The notes beneath the pieces are model-generated. The model had not been told where the DNA came from. It saw nothing but the letters and a program-made list of their open reading frames with translations, and did no database searches. This document shows positions 47,578 to 55,833 of a stretch of DNA of 64,000 nt, in pieces. Source of the stretch: Nocardioides rotundus (GTDB lineage Bacteria > Actinomycetota > Actinomycetes > Propionibacteriales > Nocardioidaceae); assembly GCF_019931675.1 (NCBI RefSeq), contig NZ_CP082922.1, forward strand, positions 2,185,001 through 2,249,000, given 5' to 3'. Numbering within the stretch: the first letter of the stretch is position 1; each line of letters begins with the position of its first letter. The translations under genes and the position numbers were made by a program.

Positions 47578-48306
47578 ATGAGTCCCAGCAGTCGCACCGA
47601 CACCAGTGGCGCGGACTTCGGCGCGGTGCTGGAGATGCTGGACGCCGAGCGGCGCTCCCGGCGCACGGTGATGAGCACCTCGGCCGACCGGGCCGCACGG
47701 CAGGTGCGGGAGCAGGTGGTGGAGGGGCGGCTGCGCTCGGGCACCCGGCTCCCCGAGCAGCGACTGGCCGCCGCCCTCGGAGTCTCCCGCAACACCCTGC
47801 GCGAGGCGCTGAGCATGCTGGTGGCCGAGCGCATCCTGGTCCGCGAGACCCACCGCGGGGTCGTGGTGGCCACACCCGGCCGGGACGACGTACGCGACGT
47901 CTATGCCGCGCGGCTCGTCATCGAGCCGGCCGCGCTCGCCCACGGGGAGGACGCGACCCCGGAGCGGCTGGCGGCACTGCGGGCGGCGATCACCGAGGGG
48001 CGCGCGGCCGCCGACCGGGGCGACCACGACGGGGTCGGCAACGCCAACCAGCACTTCCACCGGGCGGTCGTGGCGTTGGCGGGCAGCGCCCGCCTGGACG
48101 CGCAGATGGACCTGCTGCTGGCCGAGATGCGGCTGTTCTTCCACCAGATGCGCGACGCCGACTTCCACACGGCCTACCTGGCGGACAACGAGCGCATCTG
48201 CGCACTCGCCGAGGACGGCGAGCATACGGCGGCGGCCGAGCGACTGACGGCGTACCTCCTCCGCGCCCGGGACCAGCTGCTAGCAAGATGGGTCACATCG
48301 GGCTGA
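47578..48306 (+). CDS. GntR-family transcriptional regulator (FadR/FCD type)
   Basis: The 242-residue protein has a winged helix at about 38-100 (AARQVREQVVEGRLRSGTRLPEQRLAAALGVSRNTLREALSMLVAERILVRETHRGVVV) and an FCD effector domain at about 105-230. FCD metal ligands include an N-terminal Asp/Glu and His residues in NANQHFHRAVVALAG and HTAYLADNERICALA. It is divergent from the 5-oxoproline operon and probably represses it, with pyroglutamate or a related acid as a possible inducer. The stop is 78 bp before ccrA. Confidence 0.9.
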   Translation: MSPSSRTDTSGADFGAVLEMLDAERRSRRTVMSTSADRAARQVREQVVEGRLRSGTRLPEQRLAAALGVSRNTLREALSMLVAERILVRETHRGVVVATPGRDDVRDVYAARLVIEPAALAHGEDATPERLAALRAAITEGRAAADRGDHDGVGNANQHFHRAVVALAGSARLDAQMDLLLAEMRLFFHQMRDADFHTAYLADNERICALAEDGEHTAAAERLTAYLLRARDQLLARWVTSG

Positions 48307-48384
48307 CACGCCTCGTTACGCGTCGGTATCTTCACGCCACCCGATGTCCGGGCCGTCAACCCCGACCCCACGAGGAGCCACCCC

Positions 48385-49725
48385 GTGCAGAGCATTCGTG
48401 ACGCCATCACCTCCGACGAGGCGTCCGCCGAGGACTTCGCCAACCTGGAGATCCCCGAGTCCTACCGGGCCGCTGTGGTCCGCAAGGACGAGGTCGACAT
48501 GTTCGAGGGGGTGCCCTCGAAGGAGAAGGACCCCCGCAAGTCGCTGCACGTCGACGAGGTCCCGCTCCCCGAGCTCGGCCCGGGCGAGGCGCTGGTGGCC
48601 GTGATGGCCTCCGCGATCAACTACAACACCGTCTGGACCTCGATCTTCGAGCCGGTGTCCACGTTCGGCTTCCTCGAGCGCTACGGCCGCGAGTCCGACC
48701 TCGGCAAGCGGCACGACCTGCCGTATCACATCGTCGGGTCCGACCTGTCCGGCGTCGTCCTGCAGGTCGGTGCCGGCGTCACCAAGTGGAAGCCGGGCGA
48801 CCGGGTCGTGGCCCACTGCCTGTCGGTGGAGCTCGAGGCCTCCGACGGCCACAACGACACGATGCTCGACCCCTCCCAGCGGATCTGGGGCTTCGAGACG
48901 AACTTCGGCGGGCTGGCCGACGTGGCGATGGTCAAGGCGAACCAGCTGATGCCCAAGCCCGAGCACCTCACCTGGGAGGAGGCCGCCTCCCCCGGGCTGG
49001 TGAACTGCACCGCCTACCGACAGCTGGTCAGCCGCAACGGCGGCGACATGAAGCAGGGCGACAACGTGCTCATCTGGGGCGCCTCGGGCGGCCTCGGCGG
49101 CTTCGCGACGCAGTACGCCCTCAACGGCGGCGCCACCCCGATCTGCGTGGTCTCCAACGAGGAGAAGGCGAACATCGCCCGCAGCATGGGCGCGGAGCTG
49201 ATCATCAACCGCTCCGAGGAGGACTACCGCTTCTGGAACGAGGACGGCACGCAGCAGAACCCCAAGGAGTGGAAGCGGTTCGGCGCCAAGATCCGCGAGC
49301 TCACCGGCGGCGAGGACATCGACATCGTCTTCGAGCACCCGGGCCGGGAGACCTTCGGCGCGAGCGTCTACGTCACCCGCAAGGGCGGCACCATCACCAC
49401 CTGCGCCTCCACCTCGGGCTACATGCACGAGTACGACAACCGCTACCTGTGGATGAACCTCAAGCGGATCATCTCCAGCCACTTCGCCAACTACCGCGAG
49501 TCGTGGGAGGCCAACCGCCTGATCGCCAAGGGGATGATCCACCCGACGCTGTCGCGCACCTACGGCCTGGAGGACGTCGGCCAGGCCGCCCTGGACGTGC
49601 ACCACAACACCCACCAGGGCAAGGTCGGTGTGCTCTGCCTGGCCCCCGAGGAGGGTCTCGGTGTCCGCAACCAGGAGCTGCGGGCCACCCATGAGGATGC
49701 GATCAACCGCTTCCGCGGGGTCTGA
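48385..49725 (+). CDS. ccrA: Crotonyl-CoA carboxylase/reductase
   Basis: The 446-residue medium-chain dehydrogenase reductively carboxylates crotonyl-CoA to ethylmalonyl-CoA with NADPH. Visible features: LGPGEALVAVMASAINYNTVWTSIFEPVSTFGFLERYGRESDLGKRHDLPYHIVGSDLSGVV, NADPH loop IWGASGGLGGFATQYALNGGA (about 232) and TCASTSGYMHEYDNRYLWMNLKRIISSHFANY near the CO2 site. The N-terminal extension MQSIRDAITSDEASAEDFANLEIPESYRAAVV is typical of Ccr. Start is GTG 48385. It is the diagnostic enzyme of the ethylmalonyl-CoA pathway and of extender-unit supply; the mutase and later enzymes are not in the window. Confidence 0.95.
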   Translation: MQSIRDAITSDEASAEDFANLEIPESYRAAVVRKDEVDMFEGVPSKEKDPRKSLHVDEVPLPELGPGEALVAVMASAINYNTVWTSIFEPVSTFGFLERYGRESDLGKRHDLPYHIVGSDLSGVVLQVGAGVTKWKPGDRVVAHCLSVELEASDGHNDTMLDPSQRIWGFETNFGGLADVAMVKANQLMPKPEHLTWEEAASPGLVNCTAYRQLVSRNGGDMKQGDNVLIWGASGGLGGFATQYALNGGATPICVVSNEEKANIARSMGAELIINRSEEDYRFWNEDGTQQNPKEWKRFGAKIRELTGGEDIDIVFEHPGRETFGASVYVTRKGGTITTCASTSGYMHEYDNRYLWMNLKRIISSHFANYRESWEANRLIAKGMIHPTLSRTYGLEDVGQAALDVHHNTHQGKVGVLCLAPEEGLGVRNQELRATHEDAINRFRGV

Positions 49726-49748
49726 CCGGCCCTCCGGCACCCCCTTGT

Positions 49749-49786
49749 GCACTCCGGTTCGCCGTTCGTACGGCGAGCCGGAGTGC
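49749..49786 (+). terminator. Long hairpin terminator after ccrA
   Basis: GCACTCCGGTTCGCCG pairs with CGGCGAGCCGGAGTGC as a 16-bp stem with one wobble and a 6-base loop (TTCGTA). It lies 24 bp after the ccrA stop. Confidence 0.8.
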
Positions 49787-49877
49787 GCCGTTTCGCCCTG
49801 TCGGTGACACTGGGGCATCGCCGTCATGACGCACCAGCGGCATGGCGGTCGCCGAACCAGGACGAGGGAGCAGCACG

Positions 49878-51335
49878 ATGAGCAACGAGGGCCTGTCCAT
49901 CTTCGACACCCCCGACGACGACCGGGACCGTCGCGAGAGCGACGAGACCGCCAACGAGACCACCGCCGAGCAGCCGGCCGCCCAGGCCGAGCCCGCGGTC
50001 GAGGAGGCGGCTCCGGAGGACGTCACCCAGCAGTTCCCCGCCGTGCAGGAGCGTGCGCCGGAGGAGACCGCGGCCCAGCCCGCCGTCTCCGAGCCCGTCG
50101 AGCAGGAGCCCGTCGAGGAGCCGGTGGCCGAGGAGGTGACCGCCGAGGCGGTGGTCGAGGAGCGCGCCGTCGAGCCCGACCCGGAGCCGGTCCGCTCGGA
50201 GCCGGAGCCTCAGTCCGCGCCGACGGCTGCGCCGGTCGCCGCTGCGGCGGCCGCCGGCTCGCGGTCCACCGCGCGCGGTGAGCAGGCGCGGTCCTTCCCC
50301 GCCGTCTCGTCGACGCCGGCCCGCTCGACCTCGGCCGCGCCGCGCTTCAGCCAGGCCCGCCGCGGCTACGACCGCACCGAGGTCGACCGCGCCGTGCGCG
50401 ACCTGCTGGCCGAGCGCGACGGCTTCGCCGCCGACCTCGACGGCGCCCAGGCCCGGGTCGAGGAGCTGGAGCGCCGGGTCGAGCAGATGAGCCGCGACCT
50501 GGAGGAGCACCAGAACCCGACGTACGCCGGTCTCGGCGGCCGCGCCTCGGCGATGCTGCGGATGGCCGAGGAGGAGGCCGACGAGGTGCGCACGACCGCG
50601 CAGCGCGAGGCCGACGACATCCGCCAACAGGCCGACCGCGACGCGCGGGCGATCCGCGGGGAGGCGGCGCGCGAGGCCGAGGACATGCGGCTGGTGCAGC
50701 TCAAGGAGCTCGACGAGACCCGCGCCCGGCTGACCGCCGACGCCGAGCAGGAGCGCGCGATGGCTCAGGGTGAGGCCGAGGACACCCTCGCCTCCGCCCG
50801 TCGCGAGGCCGAGCAGGTGCGCCTGGCCGCCAAGCAGGAGGCCTCCGAGCTGCTCACCACCGCCAAGCGGGACGCCGAACAGCAGCGTGCCGCCGCCGAC
50901 CGCGAGGTCCAGGAGGCACGTCGCGCGCTCGCGGTGGAGAAGGAGCGCCTGGCACGCGAGGCCAGCGAGCACCACAGCAACGCCACCACCGAGACCAAGC
51001 GGCTGGTGCAGGACGCCGAGGCACGCGCCACGGCTGCCGAGGAGCGCGCCCGGCAGACCATGCAGCAGGCGACCAACCACCGCCAGCAGGCCCAGGCCGA
51101 GAGCGAGGGCCTGCTCACCCGTGCCCGCCGCGAGGCCGAGCAGATCGTGGCCTCGGCGCAGACCCAGGCCGAGGCGATCCGCAGCGCCGGGCACGCCGAC
51201 TCCGAGCGGGAGCTCGCGACGCTGCGGGCCGATGTGGACCGGATGACCAAGCGGCGCGACGCCATCACCGCCCAGCTCGGCGCCCTGCGTGATGTCGTCG
51301 CCGGCTTCGGCGACGACGAGGACGACCGGGCCTGA
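49878..51335 (+). CDS. DivIVA-like coiled-coil protein
   Basis: The protein has 485 residues. Residues 1-150 are acidic and low complexity (Glu/Ala/Pro repeats). A DivIVA-type segment follows (FSQARRGYDRTEVDRAVRDLLAERDGFAADL, where the normal motif is F..x.rGYd..eVd.fl). From about 190 to 465 the sequence is a continuous Glu/Ala/Arg heptad coiled coil. Such proteins organise cell poles or the cell wall in actinobacteria (Wag31/Scy/FilP-like). Start ATG 49878 follows AGGGAGCAGCACG. It overlaps the AI-2E transporter by one base, so the two are translated together. Confidence 0.85.
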   Translation: MSNEGLSIFDTPDDDRDRRESDETANETTAEQPAAQAEPAVEEAAPEDVTQQFPAVQERAPEETAAQPAVSEPVEQEPVEEPVAEEVTAEAVVEERAVEPDPEPVRSEPEPQSAPTAAPVAAAAAAGSRSTARGEQARSFPAVSSTPARSTSAAPRFSQARRGYDRTEVDRAVRDLLAERDGFAADLDGAQARVEELERRVEQMSRDLEEHQNPTYAGLGGRASAMLRMAEEEADEVRTTAQREADDIRQQADRDARAIRGEAAREAEDMRLVQLKELDETRARLTADAEQERAMAQGEAEDTLASARREAEQVRLAAKQEASELLTTAKRDAEQQRAAADREVQEARRALAVEKERLAREASEHHSNATTETKRLVQDAEARATAAEERARQTMQQATNHRQQAQAESEGLLTRARREAEQIVASAQTQAEAIRSAGHADSERELATLRADVDRMTKRRDAITAQLGALRDVVAGFGDDEDDRA

Positions 51336-52558
51336 TGGGACTGCTGGAGCGACTGCGAGGAGCACACCAGCGGGGGAAGAAGGAGGAGCGCCCGGCCGGA
51401 GAGGCTGAGCGCATGCGCGAGAACAGCGGGACGCACGAGGCGGATGCGGCGGGCGAGGCGGCCCCGACGGACGGGTCGACGCCGGACACGCCCGCTCCCG
51501 TCGACGAGCCGGGCAAGGAGCGGCCGCCGAGCCTGTTCCGGCACTCGCCGTTCGTCTTCGGCTTCTTCACCACGATGGGCGCGCTGCTCGCGTTCTTCCT
51601 GCTGCGCCAACTGCTCTCCATCTCCGGGATGCTGGTGCTGCTGGTCATCGCGATGTTCCTCGCGATCGGCCTCCACCCGCTGGTCGACTGGCTCACCCGG
51701 CACAAGGTCAAGCGCGGCCTGGCCGTCTTCGCCGTCCTCATCATGGTGATCGGCGTCTTCACCCTCTTCGTGCTCACCCTGGCCCCGGTCATCAGCGACC
51801 AGATCACCCTGATCACCCGCAACGCGCCGAGCTGGCTCAACGAGATGCAGCACAACCCGACGATCCAACGACTCGACGAGCGCTTCGACGTGGTCGCCAA
51901 GGCGCAGCAGTACCTCAGCTCGGGCAACTTCAGCGGGATCTTCGGCGGCGTTCTGGGCTTCGGCCTCAAGGTCCTCTCGGCGATCACCAACTCGCTGATC
52001 GTGCTGGTGCTCACCGTCTACTTCCTGGCCGCCCTGCCCAGCATCAAGGCGGCCGGCTACCGGCTCGCTCCGGCCTCGCGCCGCCCGCGGGTCGCGGAGC
52101 TGGGCGACAAGGTCATCGCGTCCACCGGCGCCTATGTCTCCGGTGCGTTCCTGGTGGCGGTGTGCGCGGGCATCAGCACGCTGATCTTCACCTTCATCAT
52201 CGGGCTCGGGCAGTACTCCTTCGCCCTGGCCTTCATCGTGGGCTTGCTCTCACTGATCCCGGTGATCGGGTCGATCATCTCCGCCATCCTGATCACCCTG
52301 CTGGGCCTGACGGTCTCGCTGGGGGTGGGCATCGCCTGCCTGGTCTACTTCCTCGCCTACCAGCAGGTGGAGCAGTACTTCATCTACCCCAAGATCATGT
52401 CGCGCGCGGTGGACCTGCCCGCGACCGTCACCGTGGTCGCCGCCCTGCTCGGCGGCAGCCTGCTCGGGATCACCGGCGCGCTGCTGGCGGTGCCGACCGC
52501 GGCGGCCCTGCTGCTCTTGCACCGCGAGGTGTTCCTCAGGCGGCAGGACGCTCGCTGA
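51335..52558 (+). CDS. AI-2E family transporter
   Basis: The 407-residue membrane protein has a charged disordered N-terminus (1-70) and about eight membrane segments (GFFTTMGALLAFFLLRQLLSISGMLVLLVIAMFLAIGLHPLVDWL, then LAVFAVLIMVIGVFTLFVLTLAPVISDQ). The family motif region ALAFIVGLLSLIPVIGSIISAILITLLGL and YFLAYQQVEQYFIYPKIMSRAVDLPATVTVVAALLGGSLLGITGALLAVP are clear. The substrate is unknown, as the family name does not predict autoinducer export. It is coupled to the DivIVA-like gene and ends overlapping the convergent EamA gene by 23 bp. Confidence 0.92.
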   Translation: MGLLERLRGAHQRGKKEERPAGEAERMRENSGTHEADAAGEAAPTDGSTPDTPAPVDEPGKERPPSLFRHSPFVFGFFTTMGALLAFFLLRQLLSISGMLVLLVIAMFLAIGLHPLVDWLTRHKVKRGLAVFAVLIMVIGVFTLFVLTLAPVISDQITLITRNAPSWLNEMQHNPTIQRLDERFDVVAKAQQYLSSGNFSGIFGGVLGFGLKVLSAITNSLIVLVLTVYFLAALPSIKAAGYRLAPASRRPRVAELGDKVIASTGAYVSGAFLVAVCAGISTLIFTFIIGLGQYSFALAFIVGLLSLIPVIGSIISAILITLLGLTVSLGVGIACLVYFLAYQQVEQYFIYPKIMSRAVDLPATVTVVAALLGGSLLGITGALLAVPTAAALLLLHREVFLRRQDAR

Positions 52559-53501
52559 CCTGGCGCGGCTCTCCGAGCCGCACCAGCACGACACCGGCCA
52601 GGATCAGCACTCCGCCGACGACCTGGACGCCTCCGGGCAGCTCGGCCAGCAGCAGCCAGGCGCCCAGGACGGCGGCGAGCACCTCGGTGAGCGAGACGAA
52701 CGAGGCGAGCCGGGAGCCGAGCCGGCGGATCCCCTCGATCCCGCTGGCATAGGCGAGTCCTGCGGTCACCACGCCCAGCCCGAGGACCGGCAGCCACCAC
52801 GGCGTCGACCCGACGGCGTACTCCACCGGCGCGGTGGACCAGGTCATCGGCAGCACACCGACCAGCCCGAGCCCGGCGAGCAGGAGGCCGCCGACGACGA
52901 GTCCGCCCGCGGCCAGCGCCAGCGGCGGCAGGCCCTGCGCCTCGTGCGCCGACAGCACGAAGTACGTCGCGACACCGACCGCGGCGCCCAGCGCCCAGAG
53001 GATCCCGGGGACGCTGACCTGCACGCCGGACACCAGGTCCAGCACGAGCACCAGGCCGGCCGCGCAGACCACCGCACCGACGACGGTGAGAGCGCCCGGT
53101 CGCTGGCCGTGGCGCAGCCACATCCAGCCGACCACCAGCACGGGAGCGGTGTACTCCACCAGCAGGGCCGGGCCGACCTGCATGTACTGGATCGCGTAGA
53201 AGAAGCACAGCTGGGTCACCACCACGGCGATGGCGCCGTAGGCGACGATCATCGCCAGGTTGCGCCGGAGCACCTGCCATCGCCCCCGCAGCTGCAGACA
53301 GGCGGGCACCACGAGCACCAGGGCGCCCAGGAGGATGCGCGCACCGACGGCGGCGCCGGGGCTCCAGCCGGCGTCGGTGAGCCCGCGGGCCAGCGGCCCG
53401 GACAGGCCGAAGGAGACCGCCGAGAGCAGGGCGAAGAGCAGCCCGCCGGTCGCGTCCCGGGTGGTGATGCCGGGCGTGACGTCATGGGTGACTGCGCTCA
53501 T
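52536..53501 (-). CDS. EamA/DMT-family transporter
   Basis: The 321-residue protein has ten hydrophobic helices in two EamA halves (residues about 20-150: LLFALLSAVSFGLSGPLARGLTDAGWSPGAAVGARILLGALVLV; about 165-300: GILWALGAAVGVATYFVLSAHEA, SFVSLTEVLAAVLGAWLLLAELPGGVQVVGGVLILAGVVLV). These export metabolites or drugs; the substrate is unknown. It is divergent from the CGNR regulator gene, with only 39 bp between, containing an inverted repeat, so the regulator probably controls it. Confidence 0.92.
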   Translation of the reverse strand: MSAVTHDVTPGITTRDATGGLLFALLSAVSFGLSGPLARGLTDAGWSPGAAVGARILLGALVLVVPACLQLRGRWQVLRRNLAMIVAYGAIAVVVTQLCFFYAIQYMQVGPALLVEYTAPVLVVGWMWLRHGQRPGALTVVGAVVCAAGLVLVLDLVSGVQVSVPGILWALGAAVGVATYFVLSAHEAQGLPPLALAAGGLVVGGLLLAGLGLVGVLPMTWSTAPVEYAVGSTPWWLPVLGLGVVTAGLAYASGIEGIRRLGSRLASFVSLTEVLAAVLGAWLLLAELPGGVQVVGGVLILAGVVLVRLGEPRQVSERPAA

Positions 53502-53507
53502 GGCTCA

Positions 53508-53538
53508 TGACACTAGGGGTGGGTGATGTAACGTGTCA
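53508..53538. promoter_or_regulatory. Inverted repeat between EamA and CGNR genes
   Basis: TGACAC (53508-53513) is repeated inverted as GTGTCA (53533-53538), separated by 19 bp, in the 39-bp divergent gap. This fits an operator for the adjacent CGNR protein that would control both genes. Confidence 0.45.
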
Positions 53539-53540
53539 AC

Positions 53541-54077
53541 ATGCCTTTCGCTCATGACACTGCGCAGGCGCTCCAGTCCGCGACCGAGCTGGTCAACTCC
53601 GCCGTCGAGCCGGACACGCTGACCACCCGCGAGGAGCTCGCGGACCTGCTGGTCCGCCACGACTACACCGGTCGGGTCGACGGGACCGCCGCCGAGCTCG
53701 AGGCGGTGCGCGGGCTGCGCGCGGTGTTGCGCGCCCTGCTCGTCGCGCCGCGCGACGAGGCGGTCGAGCGGGTGAACGGGTTGCTCGAGCAGCATCGCGC
53801 GCTCCCCCGGCTGGTCCGGCACGGCGGGCACGACTGGCACATCCATGCGGTCCAGGCGGATGCTCCGCTGGCGGAGCGGATCGTGGTCGAGACCGCGATG
53901 GCCATGGTGGACGTCATCCGGGCCGACGAGCACGCCCGCCTCTCCGTCTGCCAGGACGCCGACTGCACGGGCGTCGTGCTCGACCTCTCACGCAATCGCT
54001 CGCGCCGCTTCTGCTCGACCGCCTGCGGCAACCGGAACGCGGTCGCGGCCTACCGCCGCCGCCAGGCCGAGGCCTGA
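53541..54077 (+). CDS. CGNR zinc-finger (ABATE-type) transcriptional regulator
   Basis: The 178-residue protein has an N-terminal ABATE/stress-sensing domain (residues 1-130) and a C-terminal zinc finger RLSVCQDADCTGVVLDLSRNRSRRFCSTACGNRNAVAAYRRR with four cysteines and the CGNR motif. These proteins regulate neighbouring transporters in actinobacteria. The divergent EamA gene is the likely target. Confidence 0.92.
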   Translation: MPFAHDTAQALQSATELVNSAVEPDTLTTREELADLLVRHDYTGRVDGTAAELEAVRGLRAVLRALLVAPRDEAVERVNGLLEQHRALPRLVRHGGHDWHIHAVQADAPLAERIVVETAMAMVDVIRADEHARLSVCQDADCTGVVLDLSRNRSRRFCSTACGNRNAVAAYRRRQAEA

Positions 54078-54081
54078 GCCG

Positions 54082-55032
54082 TCACCGCCGGGCGGCGTAG
54101 ATCCGCCGCACGACGTCCTCGATGTCGGGCTCCTCGATCGAGAGGTCCTTCACCTGCGCATGCTCCGCGACGCCGGCGAGCACCGTGGCAGCGGTGACGT
54201 GCGCGGCGTCGAAGGCCAGCCGCTGCCGCAGCCCCTGCGCCTGTGAGGCCAGGTGGGTGGTGTGGGGTACGTCGACCAGGTCGGCCGTCGGCTCCTCCAG
54301 GTCGACCACCAGCACCCGCTGCGCCCCGACCGTGGCGGCCAGCCCCGGCAGCGTGCCGTCGTAGGCCAGCCGGCCGTGGTCCAGCACCAGGATCCGGTCG
54401 CAGAGCCGCTCCACGTCGCCCATGTCGTGGGTGGTGAGGAGCAGGGTCGTGCCGTGCTCACGGCGCTCCTCGATGAGGAACTCCCGCAGCCGCTGCTTGG
54501 AGAGCACGTCGAGACCGATGGTCGGCTCGTCCAGGATCACCAGGTCCGGCGAGTGCAGCAGCGCGGCGGCCACCTCGGCCCGCATCCGCTGCCCGAGCGA
54601 GAGCTGGCGCACCGGCTGGTCCAGGAAACCGCCCATCTCCAGGCGCTCGACCAGCTCGTCGGTCCGGCTGCGCTCGGCGTCGGCCGGGAGACGGTGGATC
54701 GCGGCGAGGATCCGGAAGGAGTCGCGCACCGGGAGGTCCCACCACAGCTGCGAGCGCTGGCCGAAGACCACCCCGACCCGACGGGCCAGCTCGCGCCGCT
54801 GCCGGACCGGCGCCAGCCCGCAGGTGGTCACCTCGCCGCCGGTCGGCACGAGGATGCCGGTCAGCATCTTGATGGTGGTGGACTTCCCCGCCCCGTTGGC
54901 GCCGATGTATCCCACCGACTCCCCGGCCTGCACGCGCACGGTCAGGTCCTCCACGGCGGTCACCGTGCGACGGCGCAGGCCGTCGCGCACCCGGAAGGTG
55001 CGGGTCAGCCCGTCGGTGTCGATGATGGCCAT
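54082..55032 (-). CDS. ABC transporter ATP-binding protein (COG4586-like)
   Basis: The 316-residue ATPase has Walker A (SVGYIGANGAGKSTTIKMLTG), the Q-loop region VVFGQRSQLWWDLPVRDSF, the signature QLSLGQRMRAEVAAALLHSPDLVILDEPTIGLD with Walker B and DEP, and the His switch LLLTTHDMGD. The C-terminal DUF4162-like part (TVGAQRVLVVDLEEPTADLVDV) is typical of COG4586. It is last in a three-gene exporter operon; its ATG directly follows the TAG of the upstream permease. Confidence 0.94.
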   Translation of the reverse strand: MAIIDTDGLTRTFRVRDGLRRRTVTAVEDLTVRVQAGESVGYIGANGAGKSTTIKMLTGILVPTGGEVTTCGLAPVRQRRELARRVGVVFGQRSQLWWDLPVRDSFRILAAIHRLPADAERSRTDELVERLEMGGFLDQPVRQLSLGQRMRAEVAAALLHSPDLVILDEPTIGLDVLSKQRLREFLIEERREHGTTLLLTTHDMGDVERLCDRILVLDHGRLAYDGTLPGLAATVGAQRVLVVDLEEPTADLVDVPHTTHLASQAQGLRQRLAFDAAHVTAATVLAGVAEHAQVKDLSIEEPDIEDVVRRIYAARR

Positions 55033-55833
55033 CTAGCCTCCTCCGCCCTGGTAGTGGCGCATCCCGACCCGCCAGCACAGCATCGCCGCTCCCATCGCAT
55101 AGATCGCCGCCACCGGGGCCAGCCAGGCCGCCCAGGGCGGGAGGTACGGCGCCCCCGCGCCGCCGGTGAGCCACACGGCGGGGAGGTAGCCGGTGACGGC
55201 CACCGGGAAGATCAGCCCGAACACCGCCAGCACCGGCCCCGGCCACACGCTGGCGGGCTGGGAGCCGGCGTAGCGGCCGCCGTACACGAACGCGTTGGTC
55301 GTCTCGGCGCCCTGGATGAGGAAGAACTGCAGGCCGGACGCGGCCACGAAGAGCGCGGCGTAGATGAGCACCGAGGAGGGGATGCTGATCGCGAGCAGCA
55401 GCACCTTGTCCCAGGTCCAGTCCACGTCGGCGAGCACGGTCCCGGCGACCAGGACCACCAGCCCCAGCGTGGCCCGGGCCAGACGCCGCAGCTGCAGGTC
55501 GGCGGTCATCAGCTGGGCGAGCACGGGCAGCGGCCGGAGGTAGAAGACGTCGAGGGTGCCCTCGCGCAGGAACCGGGGGAGCTCGTCGACGTGGCCCACC
55601 ACCATGTCGGCGACGGCGAAGGTCATCTCGGCGAGGCCGAAGACCAGCATCACCTGGGCCAGGGTCATCCCGCCGAGCACGTCGACGTTGTGGAAGAGCA
55701 CCCACACCTCGGTGAACTCCACCACCGTGATCAGCCCGGCGGCGACGACGTCGAGGCGGAAGCTGGTGCCGTAGCTGCGCTGCGCCGCCACCCGGGAGGC
55801 GAGGATGGTCCGGTACGCCGTCAGGTCACCCAC
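55033..55833 (-). CDS. ABC-2 family permease (COG4587/DUF990-like)
   Basis: The 266-residue membrane protein has six hydrophobic helices (VVAAGLITVVEFTEVWVLFHNVDVLGG, MTLAQVMLVFGLAEMTFAVADMVVGHV and so on). The block VDELPRFLREGTLDVFYLRPLPVLAQLM is the family's conserved cytoplasmic loop. Start GTG 55833 (VGDLTAYRTILASRVAAQRS) overlaps the upstream permease by 8 bp. It forms the channel with the second permease. The substrate is unknown. Confidence 0.88.
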   Translation of the reverse strand: MGDLTAYRTILASRVAAQRSYGTSFRLDVVAAGLITVVEFTEVWVLFHNVDVLGGMTLAQVMLVFGLAEMTFAVADMVVGHVDELPRFLREGTLDVFYLRPLPVLAQLMTADLQLRRLARATLGLVVLVAGTVLADVDWTWDKVLLLAISIPSSVLIYAALFVAASGLQFFLIQGAETTNAFVYGGRYAGSQPASVWPGPVLAVFGLIFPVAVTGYLPAVWLTGGAGAPYLPPWAAWLAPVAAIYAMGAAMLCWRVGMRHYQGGGG

